From contig NZ_JBLWFK010000002.1 in assembly GCF_048323675.1 (NCBI RefSeq), positions 248,001-312,000 on the forward strand: a stretch of DNA of 64,000 nucleotides, read 5' to 3'. The notes beneath the pieces were generated by a model. The model had not been told where the DNA came from and ran no database searches. It worked only from the letters and a program-made list of their open reading frames with translations. The first letter of the stretch is position 1. Each line of letters opens with the position of its first letter. Below, piece after piece: positions 1-7,527 of this stretch. This DNA comes from Mangrovimicrobium sp048323675 (GTDB lineage Bacteria; Pseudomonadota; Gammaproteobacteria; Pseudomonadales; Halieaceae). The translations under genes and the position numbers were made by a program.

Positions 1-32
1 GTGGTGATCAAATATGGCCAAAAAGGGCTCTG
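1..32. repeat. Copy 1 of an imperfect direct repeat
   Basis: Positions 1-32 and 420-451 agree at 28 of 32 bases, beginning with the same GTGGTGATCAAA. Both contain a purine-rich hairpin that reads as a terminator on the minus strand. This suggests duplication of the 3' flank of a gene like the sorting-signal protein at 458-1111. Confidence 0.55.
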
Positions 33-40
33 ACCCTTTT
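21..40. terminator. Bidirectional terminator-like hairpin
   Basis: Stem AAAAGGG (21-27), six-base loop, stem CCCTTTT (34-40). U-tracts occur on both strands, so it can act in either direction. The gene it served is not in the window or is no longer recognisable. Confidence 0.45.
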
Positions 41-419
41 ATCATAGGTCCGTTTTCACCACATGCCAGGCAAGTCGCAAAGTCCAGGATGATGTGTAGA
101 TAGCTGCAGGATCTATTCAGGTTTGGGAAAGCGAGGCAAAGCCCCTTTTCTCCAGATTGGAGGCCAGAAAGGGAAGATATCGCTTACTCGTCCTTCACCA
201 GCCATAACCGGCTGAGCGGTTGGTGTCATAAAATGTAGCCAGAAAGGATCGTAACCTGTTTGCTACGGCAAAAAATTTTCAAAGGTACGAGGATCGCCAC
301 ATGGACAGGAGAAAGAAGCCATTTTCCCCCGGGCCGGTTGACGCAGAGCAGATTTAAAAGTCGTTAGGCGATGAAATTGTTTTATTGGTTTTTCGCCACA
401 CAAAGCCGTCTGAGTAAAT

Positions 420-451
420 GTGGTGATCAAAAAGAGCCAAAAAAGGCTCTG
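420..451. repeat. Copy 2 of the imperfect direct repeat
   Basis: Partner of 1-32. It overlaps the terminator of the sorting-signal gene, so the repeat probably marks a duplicated gene end rather than a mobile element. Confidence 0.55.
429..450 (-). terminator. Rho-independent terminator of the sorting-signal gene
   Basis: On the minus strand: stem AGAGCC, loop of six T, stem GGCTCT, then TTTT. It lies just past the stop codon of the minus-strand gene ending at 458. Confidence 0.7.
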
Positions 452-457
452 CTCACA

Positions 458-1111
458 TTATCTTAAAACGGTGCTTCGCCTCAGGTGCCATGCAGCAGCC
501 CCAACCAGTCCCATGATTGACAGGAACAAGCCTGCCAACGGCACTGTCGGTACCGGGAGTACTTCAGTGATGGGAGGGAGCGGTGCTCCTACGCCAGAGC
601 TACGCACTTCAAACGTCAGCGAGTCGGTTCCGTAGTCAAACAGGTAACTACCTGCTGTCAGCTGTAATGAGGAGAACGTGGCCCCGGTCCACGTGGCAGT
701 GGCATTGATCGGGTCGTTGGAAACATAGCCGGCGGGTACCAACACCCTTGGTCCGGCAGTGAAAAGGGGGCTATCAAGCACCCCTACAGGACCACCTGTG
801 CTGGAATCAGCAGACGCAACGGGAATTGGCGTCGTGTGAAGCGTCTGTGCGGGGCTGTAGGGGGCCGTAAAGGTAAGACCGCCTCCGGTGCCGACTTCGT
901 AAAGCCACTGGTCGGGGGCACCGTAAAACAAGGCACCGACCGCTGTAGTACCAAAAGATGCTCCCAGGCCACTGGTGTCCAATGATCCAGTAGCCGTAGC
1001 CACGACATCGCTGCCGACCTCTTCAAATACAATTGTCACTGCCGAGTTTGCGCTCGCAGAGAACATAACGAAAAGAACCTGCGAATATACAGCGGTAAGT
1101 AACTTTTTCAT
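458..1111 (-). CDS. Secreted protein with IPTL/PEP-CTERM-like sorting signal
   Basis: This 217-residue protein has an N-terminal signal peptide (MKKLL..., cleavage likely after SANS-A near residue 23) and a low-complexity, Gly/Thr/Ser-rich body that matches no enzyme I recognise. The C-terminal 30 residues have the three-part sorting architecture: a VPTVPLAG motif, a hydrophobic helix and a terminal HLRR basic cluster. Proteins of this type are cut and anchored by exosortases (XrtH handles the IPTL variant); the motif here is a divergent form, so the class is inferred. A good ribosome site (AGGA) precedes the ATG at 1111. No exosortase gene is in the window. The body resembles secreted surface or matrix proteins only in composition. 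Confidence 0.7.
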   Translation of the reverse strand: MKKLLTAVYSQVLFVMFSASANSAVTIVFEEVGSDVVATATGSLDTSGLGASFGTTAVGALFYGAPDQWLYEVGTGGGLTFTAPYSPAQTLHTTPIPVASADSSTGGPVGVLDSPLFTAGPRVLVPAGYVSNDPINATATWTGATFSSLQLTAGSYLFDYGTDSLTFEVRSSGVGAPLPPITEVLPVPTVPLAGLFLSIMGLVGAAAWHLRRSTVLR

Positions 1112-1301
1112 TAATTCCTGCTTCTATGTTGGGAATCGTAAAGAATATCGAATATAGCCTAAACGGGCGAGCGGATACCAGTCCTCACCATCTGTCGAAC
1201 TCACCAGAAATTCAGCTACTTGGTAGAGGCGGTTGCGTTACCCCGGCCCAAAAAGGATCAGGAGCAACAGCCGGTTTTTAGACGAGCAGGATTGAGAATT
1301 T

Positions 1302-1387
1302 TGGTACCGGAGGCCGGACTTGAACCGGCACACGCTCTCGCGCAACGGATTTTGAATCCGTCGTGTCTACCATTCCACCACTCCGGC
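1302..1387 (-). tRNA. tRNA-Leu (anticodon CAA)
   Basis: An 86-nt cloverleaf on the minus strand. The acceptor GCCGGAG pairs with CTCCGGT (one G-U pair), followed by A and an encoded CCA. The anticodon loop is TTCAAAA (anticodon CAA). A long variable arm typical of class II tRNAs (TGCGCGAGAGCGT) and the T-loop GGTTCAAGTCC are present. It reads UUG codons. Confidence 0.95.
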
Positions 1388-1440
1388 ATCGAGCAGTCAG
1401 GCGGCAGGCTTGAAGAAGGGCCGCCCGGGAAGAGCGCGCG

Positions 1441-1468
1441 ATTATAGCAACCGCCTGCCAAACTGCAA
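1441..1468 (-). promoter_or_regulatory. Probable sigma-70 promoter of the tRNA-Leu gene
   Basis: A perfect TATAAT -10 on the minus strand (1441-1446) with a weak TTGCAG -35 (1463-1468) at 16-bp spacing. It would start transcription about 47 bp upstream of the tRNA 5' end. Confidence 0.5.
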
Positions 1469-1637
1469 TAAGCCACTTAACCCGCGGGTTGATTCGCTGT
1501 AAACTTCGCCCCCGCGGTCGGGGTCTCCCGGTCGCCTTTCCCGCCGGGCACTGCAACTTAGCGCAGGATCACCTCGGTGGGGGATCTGAGTATCTGTCAA
1601 TTCAACCGCCCCCCGGGGCCCGGAAGGAGAAAGGACC

Positions 1638-1889
1638 ATGTCCATGAAACTGGTTAAGAAAACTGCCGAATACAGCATCTACAAGCGTCGCGACGAGCGT
1701 TTCGCGGTCAAGGATGCCAGGAAGAACGCCGTTAACGGCGAAGAGAAAGTGAAAATCCTCGTGGCTGAAGGCCTGGTTGAGATCAAGCTGCCCGCCCCGG
1801 TAGAAGAAGCGCCTGAAGAAGAGGCCGCTGCCGAGGAAGTGACTGCTGAAGCCGAAGAAGGCGCGGCGGAAGAGGCTGCGGACGAGTAA
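1638..1889 (+). CDS. Conserved small protein with acidic Ala/Glu tail
   Basis: An 83-residue protein with two parts. Residues 1-52 are basic and ordered (KKTAEYSIYKRRDERFAVKD...NGEEKVKILVAEGLV), resembling small conserved hypothetical proteins found across gammaproteobacteria. Residues 53-83 are almost only Glu and Ala with Pro. The ordered part may fold into a short beta-rich domain; the tail is probably disordered. A ribosome site (GGAGAAAGGA) lies just upstream of the ATG, and a strong terminator follows at 1912, so it is a single-gene unit upstream of queA. The function is unknown to me. Confidence 0.75.
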   Translation: MSMKLVKKTAEYSIYKRRDERFAVKDARKNAVNGEEKVKILVAEGLVEIKLPAPVEEAPEEEAAAEEVTAEAEEGAAEEAADE

Positions 1890-1911
1890 TTCCGGCCTGT
1901 TTGCCCTTGAA

Positions 1912-1934
1912 AGCCGGCCCAGTGCCGGCTTTTT
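1912..1934 (+). terminator. Rho-independent terminator
   Basis: Stem AGCCGGC (1912-1918), loop CCAGT, stem GCCGGCT (1924-1930), then a T-run to 1934. It ends the small acidic protein's transcript and separates it from queA. Confidence 0.85.
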
Positions 1935-2002
1935 ACATACAGGACCCACCGTTTACCGCTGGAGGCACGCTGCGGTCCCGCGCTCCGGGAGCGGCACTAT
2001 CG

Positions 2003-3061
2003 ATGAAGCGCACTGACTTTTACTACGATTTACCACCGGAACTGATCGCCCAGCACCCGCTTGCGGAACGCAGCGCCAGTCGCCTGCTATGCCTGGACGG
2101 TCGCGACGGCCGCCTGGTCCACCGCCAGTTCAGTGACTTGCCGGGCCTGTTGGGCGCGGACGACTTGCTGGTATTCAACGATACCCGGGTTATTCCGGCG
2201 CGCCTGTGGGGCCGCAAGGAAACCGGGGGCCGGGTAGAAATCCTTATCGAGCGCGTTACCGGCGCGCACACGGCGCTGGCCCATATCCGCTCCAGCAAGT
2301 CGCCCAGGCCCGGTACCCGTTTGCTGCTCAGTGCAGACGAACACAGCGAGCCCGGCGAATTTTCCCTGCAGCTCACCGGCCGCGAGGACGCCCTGTTTGC
2401 GCTGTCCAGCGAGGGCGGCCCCTCGATCACCGCGATCATGCAGGCCATCGGCCATATGCCGCTGCCGCCCTATATCGAGCGCGAAGATGAAATTGAGGAC
2501 CGCGAGCGCTACCAGACGGTCTACGCCCGCCGCGAGGGGGCGGTCGCGGCGCCCACCGCGGGCCTGCATTTTACCGAGGCACTGTTGCAGCAGATCGAGG
2601 CCGGCGGGGTGCGCCGGGCCACGGTGACCCTGCACGTGGGCGCGGGCACCTTCCAGCCGGTGCGCGCCGACGACATCGCCGACCATGTCATGCACGCCGA
2701 GTTTGTCGAAGTCGGCGAGGAAGTGTGCGCCGCGGTGCGGGAGACCCGGGCGCGCGGCGGCCGGGTCATTGCGGTGGGTACCACGGCGGTGCGCTCGCTG
2801 GAGGCCGCCAGCGCGGCGGGTGACATCCAGCCGTTCACCGGGGATACCCAAATTTTTATCTATCCCGGCTACGAGTTTCGCTCGGTGGATGCCATGGTCA
2901 CCAACTTCCACCTGCCGGAATCCACGCTGCTGATGCTGGTCAGCGCCTTTGCCGGCCGCGAGGCTATAATGGCGGCCTACGCGGCGGCCGTGGAGCAGCG
3001 CTACCGCTTTTTCAGTTACGGAGACGCCATGTTTATCAGCCACCGGAGGGGTGCCCAGTGA
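2003..3061 (+). CDS. queA: S-adenosylmethionine:tRNA ribosyltransferase-isomerase QueA
   Basis: QueA transfers and rearranges the ribosyl group of SAM onto preQ1 at tRNA position 34, giving epoxyqueuosine. The 352-residue product has the family's normal length and hallmarks: NDTRV (59-63), PTAGLHF (184-190) and VTNFHLPEST near the C-terminus. I chose the ATG at 2003 because family members begin MKRTDFYYDLP; the frame stays open further upstream but without homology. It overlaps tgt by 4 bp (GTGA), so the two consecutive queuosine-pathway enzymes are translationally coupled. It is the first gene of a six-gene plus-strand operon. Confidence 0.97.
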   Translation: MKRTDFYYDLPPELIAQHPLAERSASRLLCLDGRDGRLVHRQFSDLPGLLGADDLLVFNDTRVIPARLWGRKETGGRVEILIERVTGAHTALAHIRSSKSPRPGTRLLLSADEHSEPGEFSLQLTGREDALFALSSEGGPSITAIMQAIGHMPLPPYIEREDEIEDRERYQTVYARREGAVAAPTAGLHFTEALLQQIEAGGVRRATVTLHVGAGTFQPVRADDIADHVMHAEFVEVGEEVCAAVRETRARGGRVIAVGTTAVRSLEAASAAGDIQPFTGDTQIFIYPGYEFRSVDAMVTNFHLPESTLLMLVSAFAGREAIMAAYAAAVEQRYRFFSYGDAMFISHRRGAQ

Positions 3062-4179
3062 GTCGCGAATGTCACATGCGTTTCGAGCGCCTGGGCGGGG
3101 ATGGCAAGGCCCGCCGCGGCCGCCTGCATTTCCCGCGCGGCACCGTCGAGACCCCGGCCTTCATGCCGGTGGGCACCTACGGCACGGTCAAGGGCATGCT
3201 GCCGCGGGATATCCGCGAGATCGGCGCCGAGATCATCCTCGGCAACACCTTCCACCTGTGGCTGCGCCCGGGTACCGAGATCATCGAGCAGCACGGCGAC
3301 CTGCACGACTTCATGGCCTGGGACGGCCCCATACTCACCGATTCCGGCGGCTTCCAGGTGTTCAGCCTGGGCAAGATGCGCAAGATTTCCGAGGAGGGCG
3401 TGCGCTTCCAGTCCCCGGTGGACGGCTCGAAAGTGTTCCTCGATCCGGAAACCTCCATGGCCATCCAGCGTTCACTGGGCTCGGACATCGTGATGATCTT
3501 CGACGAGTGCACGCCATACCCGGCGACCGAGCAGCAGGCCCGGGATTCGATGGAACTGTCCCTGCGCTGGGCGGCGCGCAGCAAGGCCGCCCACGGGCAG
3601 AACCCCGCGGCCCTGTTCGGCATTGTCCAGGGCGGCATGTTCGAGGAACTGCGCGCGCGTTCGCTGCAGGGGCTCACAGAGATCGGCTTTGACGGCTACG
3701 CCATCGGCGGGTTGTCGGTGGGCGAGCCCAAGGACGAGATGCTCAAGGTGCTGGACGTGATGCAGCCCCTGCTGCCGGAAGACAAGCCCCGCTACCTGAT
3801 GGGCGTGGGCACGCCGGCGGACCTGCTGGAAGGGGTGCGCCGCGGCGTCGACATGTTCGACTGCGTGATGCCGACCCGCAATGCCCGCAACGGCCACCTG
3901 TTTACCTCCAGCGGTGTGATCAAGTTGCGCAACGCCCGCCACAAGCGCAGCACCCTGCCGCTGGATGAAAAATGCGATTGCTACACCTGCAGCAATTTCA
4001 GCCGCGCCTACCTGCACCACCTCGACAAGTGCAACGAGATTCTCGGCTCCCAGCTCAACACCATCCACAACCTGCGCTACTACCAGCGGCACATGGCGGC
4101 TATCCGCCAGGCAGTCGAGGAGGGCCGGCTGGAGGGCTTCGCGGAGCAGTTCTACGCGGAACAGGCCGGCGATGTTTAA
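3058..4179 (+). CDS. tgt: tRNA-guanine transglycosylase Tgt
   Basis: Tgt swaps guanine 34 for preQ1 in tRNAs with GUN anticodons. The 373-residue protein shows DSGGFQVFSL (Asp95, substrate binding), the DMFDCVMPTRNARNG segment with the nucleophilic Asp, and the C-terminal zinc site (CDCYTC ... H, near residue 305 onward). The start is GTG at 3058, inside the end of queA; an ATG six codons later is the alternative. In many gammaproteobacteria yajC-secD-secF follow; here they do not, and the next gene overlaps by 8 bp. Confidence 0.97.
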   Translation: MSRECHMRFERLGGDGKARRGRLHFPRGTVETPAFMPVGTYGTVKGMLPRDIREIGAEIILGNTFHLWLRPGTEIIEQHGDLHDFMAWDGPILTDSGGFQVFSLGKMRKISEEGVRFQSPVDGSKVFLDPETSMAIQRSLGSDIVMIFDECTPYPATEQQARDSMELSLRWAARSKAAHGQNPAALFGIVQGGMFEELRARSLQGLTEIGFDGYAIGGLSVGEPKDEMLKVLDVMQPLLPEDKPRYLMGVGTPADLLEGVRRGVDMFDCVMPTRNARNGHLFTSSGVIKLRNARHKRSTLPLDEKCDCYTCSNFSRAYLHHLDKCNEILGSQLNTIHNLRYYQRHMAAIRQAVEEGRLEGFAEQFYAEQAGDV

Positions 4180-4528
4180 GCTGGGTTTCTACGTCCCCGA
4201 ATCGCACCTCGAGGCGGTGAAACTGGCCTGCTTCGAGGCCGGCGCCGGGCGTATCGGCGATTACCAGCACTGCTGCTGGCAGACGGCCGGCCAGGGCCAG
4301 TTCCAGCCGATGGCGGGCAGCCAACCCTTCATCGGCAGTCACGGTGAGCTCGAACGGGTGCCCGAATACCGGGTGGAAATGGTCTGCGACGACAGCGCCG
4401 TGCGCGCGGTGGTGGCGGCCCTGTGTGCCGCCCATCCCTACGAGGAACCCGCCTGGGATCTCGTCGAGATCATCGCCTCGCTCGAGGAGCTGGAGGCGCG
4501 CAGCGGCGACCGGGGGCCTGGGTCATGA
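4172..4528 (+). CDS. Stand-alone NIF3/YqfO-insert (CutA-like) domain protein
   Basis: This 118-residue protein resembles the PII/CutA-like domain inserted in bacterial NIF3-family proteins, but exists alone: MFKLGFYVPESHLEAVK at the N-terminus, GDYQHCCWQT (about 30-40) and the typical AAHPYEEPAWDLVEI near 91-105. The fold is expected to be a ferredoxin-like trimer; a metal or nucleotide ligand is possible but not shown. The start overlaps tgt by 8 bp and the stop overlaps the nudix start (ATGA), so it is cotranslated in the queA operon. Its role there is unknown. Confidence 0.8.
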   Translation: MFKLGFYVPESHLEAVKLACFEAGAGRIGDYQHCCWQTAGQGQFQPMAGSQPFIGSHGELERVPEYRVEMVCDDSAVRAVVAALCAAHPYEEPAWDLVEIIASLEELEARSGDRGPGS

Positions 4529-5121
4529 GCGCTGTCTTTGAGCTTATTTCACAGGGTCTGCCGCTGGACGGCCTGCAATGGGACAGCAGCCAGCGCCCGC
4601 AGGCCGCGGTGCTGGTGGCGCTGTCGGACGAGGAAAGCCCCCGGGTCATGCTCGGGCGCCGCACCCGCCACCTGCGCCATCACCCGGGTGAGATCGCGTT
4701 TCCCGGCGGCAAGCGCGAGGAAACCGACCCGACGCCCTGGGCAACCGCCCTGCGCGAAGCCGCGGAGGAGGTGGGCATGCCCGTCGATACACCGCGGCCG
4801 CTGGGCGAGCTGAGCCCGCTGGTCACGCGCACCGGCTTTGAAGTGCATCCCTGCGTGGCGGTGGTGCCGCCGGGTTTCGACCCGCTGGTGGATGTGCGGG
4901 AATTTGAATCGGTATTCACCCAGCCGCTGCAGCGCTTTGCCGCCCGCGACCTGTTCCGGCTGGAATCCATCGAAATCGAGGGGCGCCTGCGTATGGTCCC
5001 CCATTACGATATCGACGGCGACAATATCTGGGGCGTCACTGCCGCGGTACTGGCCCTGCTGGCCAATATTGCCTACGATGCCCGGCTGGAATTACACCGC
5101 GACTGGAGCGTAGCACCGTGA
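4525..5121 (+). CDS. Nudix hydrolase, CoA pyrophosphatase type
   Basis: A 198-residue nudix protein. The CoA-nudix signature LGRRTRHLRHHPGEIAFPGG (about 44-63) runs directly into the nudix box (GGKREETD ... REAAEEVG), the metal-binding helix that splits diphosphates. By family (NudL type) it would cut CoA or CoA derivatives to 4'-phosphopantetheine and 3',5'-ADP. The Asp/Glu placement at the first acidic position is the one seen in NudL-type boxes. Start ATG 4525 overlaps the preceding stop by 4 bp, and the stop overlaps the next GTG start. Confidence 0.88.
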   Translation: MSAVFELISQGLPLDGLQWDSSQRPQAAVLVALSDEESPRVMLGRRTRHLRHHPGEIAFPGGKREETDPTPWATALREAAEEVGMPVDTPRPLGELSPLVTRTGFEVHPCVAVVPPGFDPLVDVREFESVFTQPLQRFAARDLFRLESIEIEGRLRMVPHYDIDGDNIWGVTAAVLALLANIAYDARLELHRDWSVAP

Positions 5122-5642
5122 AATATGCACTTGGCGACAAACAGGTTCAGCTGATCGGCGATGGCCACTTTATCGCCCCTGGCGCGGCGGTCATCGGCGA
5201 CGTGATCCTGCACGAGGAAGTCAGCATCTGGTTTTGCACGGTCCTGCGCGGCGACGTCGACCAGATCGAGATCGGCCCCGGCAGCAATATCCAGGACGGC
5301 ACCGTGGTCCACGCGGACCCCGGCAGCCCGGTGCGGATCGGCCGCAATGTCACGGTGGGCCACAACGCGATGATCCACGGCTGCGAGATCGGCGACGGGA
5401 GCCTGATCGGCATCAATGCCGTGGTGCTCAACGGCGCGAAAATCGGCAAGGGCTGCCTGATCGGCGCTAACGCGCTGGTTACCGAAGGTAGCGTTATTCC
5501 CGATGGCTCGATGGTGCTGGGTTCGCCCGGCAAGGTCGTGCGGCAACTCGACGAGGCCGCGCGCGAGCAGCTGCTGCTGGGCGCCGAGGGTTACCGCGGC
5601 AAGGCCCGGCGCTACAATTCCGAATTCCGCGAACAACCCTGA
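5118..5642 (+). CDS. Gamma-carbonic-anhydrase-like hexapeptide-repeat protein
   Basis: A 174-residue left-handed beta-helix protein of the YrdA/CaiE/gamma-carbonic anhydrase group. Hexapeptide repeats run from about residue 15 to 130. The three zinc-type His residues are visible in VVHAD and VGHNAMIHG. A C-terminal helix (EAAREQLLLG...) closes the trimer in homologues. Carbonic anhydrase activity is assigned by family; many YrdA-type members have weak or no measured activity. Start is GTG at 5118, overlapping the nudix stop (GTGA). Confidence 0.88.
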   Translation: MKYALGDKQVQLIGDGHFIAPGAAVIGDVILHEEVSIWFCTVLRGDVDQIEIGPGSNIQDGTVVHADPGSPVRIGRNVTVGHNAMIHGCEIGDGSLIGINAVVLNGAKIGKGCLIGANALVTEGSVIPDGSMVLGSPGKVVRQLDEAAREQLLLGAEGYRGKARRYNSEFREQP

Positions 5643-5656
5643 AGCTGGTACAGGCG

Positions 5657-5848
5657 ATGACCGAGCAGGTACCCAAGTCACCGTGTATATCCGTCTGCGT
5701 CCTCAACGAGGAGGACGTCTGCATCGGTTGTTACCGCAGCGCCAACGAAATCACCGACTGGTTCATGGCGACCCCGGGGCAGAAGCGGGAGATACTCGCG
5801 CGGGCCCGCGAGCGGCAGGCTGCTGCGAATCCTGTGCGGCTTTCCTGA
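5657..5848 (+). CDS. DUF1289 family small Cys-rich protein
   Basis: A 63-residue protein with the DUF1289 pattern SPCISVCVLNEEDVCIGCYR followed by EITDW: four cysteines near the N-terminus (positions about 9, 13, 20, 23) spaced for metal or Fe-S binding. The biochemical role of the family is unknown. It starts 14 bp after the carbonic-anhydrase-like gene and ends the queA operon. Confidence 0.88.
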   Translation: MTEQVPKSPCISVCVLNEEDVCIGCYRSANEITDWFMATPGQKREILARARERQAAANPVRLS

Positions 5849-5944
5849 CACGCACGGCGCATGGCCCCCGCCGGCGCCAATTGCACGCCGGTCCCGGGCT
5901 AATCAGGTCTGGGGGAGAGGTGTAGCAGGAGCTTCCGGGAGCCT

Positions 5945-7219
5945 TCAGTGCGCCTTGGCCGGACAGGCCCGCACCGCCTGCACGACGTTGCTCTGCAGTT
6001 CGAGAATTTCCAGGTGGTAACCGGCGATGGAAAGCCCGGCATTGCCCGCGGGAAAACTCTCCAGTGTTTCCAGGATCAGTCCGCTGAGGGTTTTCGGTCC
6101 GTCGGTGGGCAGGTGCCACTTCAGTGCCTTGTTGACCTCGCGGATGTTGGCGCTGCCGGCGATGATGAAGCTGCCGTCGCGCTGCGGGAAAATATTGTCC
6201 TGGCTGCCCTGCAGGTTGGAGGTGAATTCCCCGACGATTTCCTCGAGGATGTCCTCGAGCGCCACCAGCCCCATCACCTCGCCGTATTCGTCCACCACAA
6301 TGCCCAGGCGGTGCTTGTTCTTCTGGAAATTCATCAGCTGCGTGTGCAGCGGCGTGCTCTCCGGCACGAAGTAGGGCGCGTCCATTTCCCGTTCCAGCGC
6401 CACCCGGTCGAGGCCGCCGCTGTCGATGACCCGGGTGAGGTTGCGGGTGTGCAACACGCCGACGATGTCGTTGATGTCCTCCCGCCACACCGGCAGGCGG
6501 GTGTGGGAGCTGGCCTGGATGCGGCGCAGGATATCGTCGTCGGAGGTGTTGAGGTCGATGCCGAAGACCTCATTGCGCGGCACCATGATGTCGTCGACCG
6601 TGACGTATTCCAGGTTGAGGATATTCAGCAGCATGCCGCGGTGGCGGGCCGGGATCAGGCGCCCGGCATCGGTCACGATAGTGCGCAGTTCTTCCGATGA
6701 AACGCTCTCGTCCAGCTCCTGCTTCGGGTCGAAGCCGAGCATGTGCAGCAGGCCGTTGGTAATCCAGTTGAGCGCGGCGACCACCGGGAACATCAGCTTC
6801 ATCAGCGGCAGCAGGATCAGGCTCGCCGGAAAGGCGACCCGTTCCGGGTGCAGCGCGGCAATGGTTTTCGGCGTGACCTCGGCGAAAATCAGGATCACCA
6901 GGGTCAACCCCAGGGTCGCGATGGCGATACCCGCATCGCCCCACAGGCGAATGGCGATCACCGTCGCGATGGCGGAGGCGAGAATATTCACCAGGTTATT
7001 GCCGATCAGGATCAGGCCGATCAGGCGGTCGGTGCGGTCCAGCAACTTCCCGGCGCGGATGGCGCCCCGGTGGTGATCCTTCTGCAGGTGGCGCAACCGG
7101 TAGCGGTTCAGCGACATCATGCCCGTCTCCGAGCTGGAGAAGAATGCGGAGAAGAGGATCAGGGCTGCGAGAATGGAAAAAAGGATGCCTAGCGGTGCAT
7201 CGTCCAAGGCGGTAAACAA
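5945..7219 (-). CDS. CorB/HlyC-type CBS-domain membrane protein (CNNM family)
   Basis: The 424-residue protein has the DUF21 transmembrane region (about 10-180, three to four helices, with FFSSSETGMMSLN in the first), two CBS domains (about 205-325, VPRNEVFGID ... LPVWREDINDIVGVLHTR) and a C-terminal CorC/HlyC domain. The family (CorB, YfjD, CNNM) is linked to Mg2+/Co2+ efflux; CBS domains probably bind Mg-ATP. The start at 7219 gives the family's MFTALDDAPLGIL-type N-terminus. It is on the strand opposite to the queA operon and converges with it. Confidence 0.92.
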   Translation of the reverse strand: MFTALDDAPLGILFSILAALILFSAFFSSSETGMMSLNRYRLRHLQKDHHRGAIRAGKLLDRTDRLIGLILIGNNLVNILASAIATVIAIRLWGDAGIAIATLGLTLVILIFAEVTPKTIAALHPERVAFPASLILLPLMKLMFPVVAALNWITNGLLHMLGFDPKQELDESVSSEELRTIVTDAGRLIPARHRGMLLNILNLEYVTVDDIMVPRNEVFGIDLNTSDDDILRRIQASSHTRLPVWREDINDIVGVLHTRNLTRVIDSGGLDRVALEREMDAPYFVPESTPLHTQLMNFQKNKHRLGIVVDEYGEVMGLVALEDILEEIVGEFTSNLQGSQDNIFPQRDGSFIIAGSANIREVNKALKWHLPTDGPKTLSGLILETLESFPAGNAGLSIAGYHLEILELQSNVVQAVRACPAKAH

Positions 7220-7527
7220 CCTTCAATATGGGCGAGGGGCTATCTTGAAGAAAAAGCGGGTTTCGGGCAAGCCTTTTGAGATGGGAGCGCCCGGTCGAAT
7301 TTTTTCGCAACAGGTCGAATTTTCCACTGGGGGAGCGGGCGTGTGGGACAAGTGGTTCCCACTGGAACCGTGAGGCGACAGGACGTCGCCGACCGAGCCT
7401 GCACAGGGATGTGCGCTTTTTTGGCGTGTTCCAGTGGGAACCACTTGTCCCGCGCGACTGCGGCTTCAATGCGCTGGCACTGGGTGCCATCCCGGTGCCC
7501 CGGTCGCCTTGAATAGCGCGGTATTCA
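7220..7527. other. Intergenic region carrying hairpin element A1
   Basis: The gap between the CBS-protein start (minus strand) and the YpjD-like stop is mostly occupied by the element at 7345-7451. No other gene or convincing promoter is visible. Confidence 0.6.
7345..7451 (+). repeat. Hairpin element A1 (conserved core, locus-specific arms)
   Basis: Arms 7345-7368 and 7428-7451 are perfect 24-bp inverted repeats. The core between them (59 nt) holds two small hairpins, GGCGAC/GTCGCC and GCACA/TGTGC, joined by CCGAGCCT and followed by a GCGCTTTTTTGGCGT tail. The core is nearly identical to that at 30150-30259 (opposite orientation), whereas the arms are unrelated to those of other copies. Confidence 0.85.

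Larger units (their letters stand above)
1..457. other. Gene-free left edge, lower GC than the rest
   Basis: No credible reading frame is visible on either strand. The stretch is visibly more AT-rich than the rest of the window. It is bounded by two similar segments (1-32 and 420-451), each holding a terminator-like hairpin. The interior shows no recognisable gene remnant. Confidence 0.6.
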
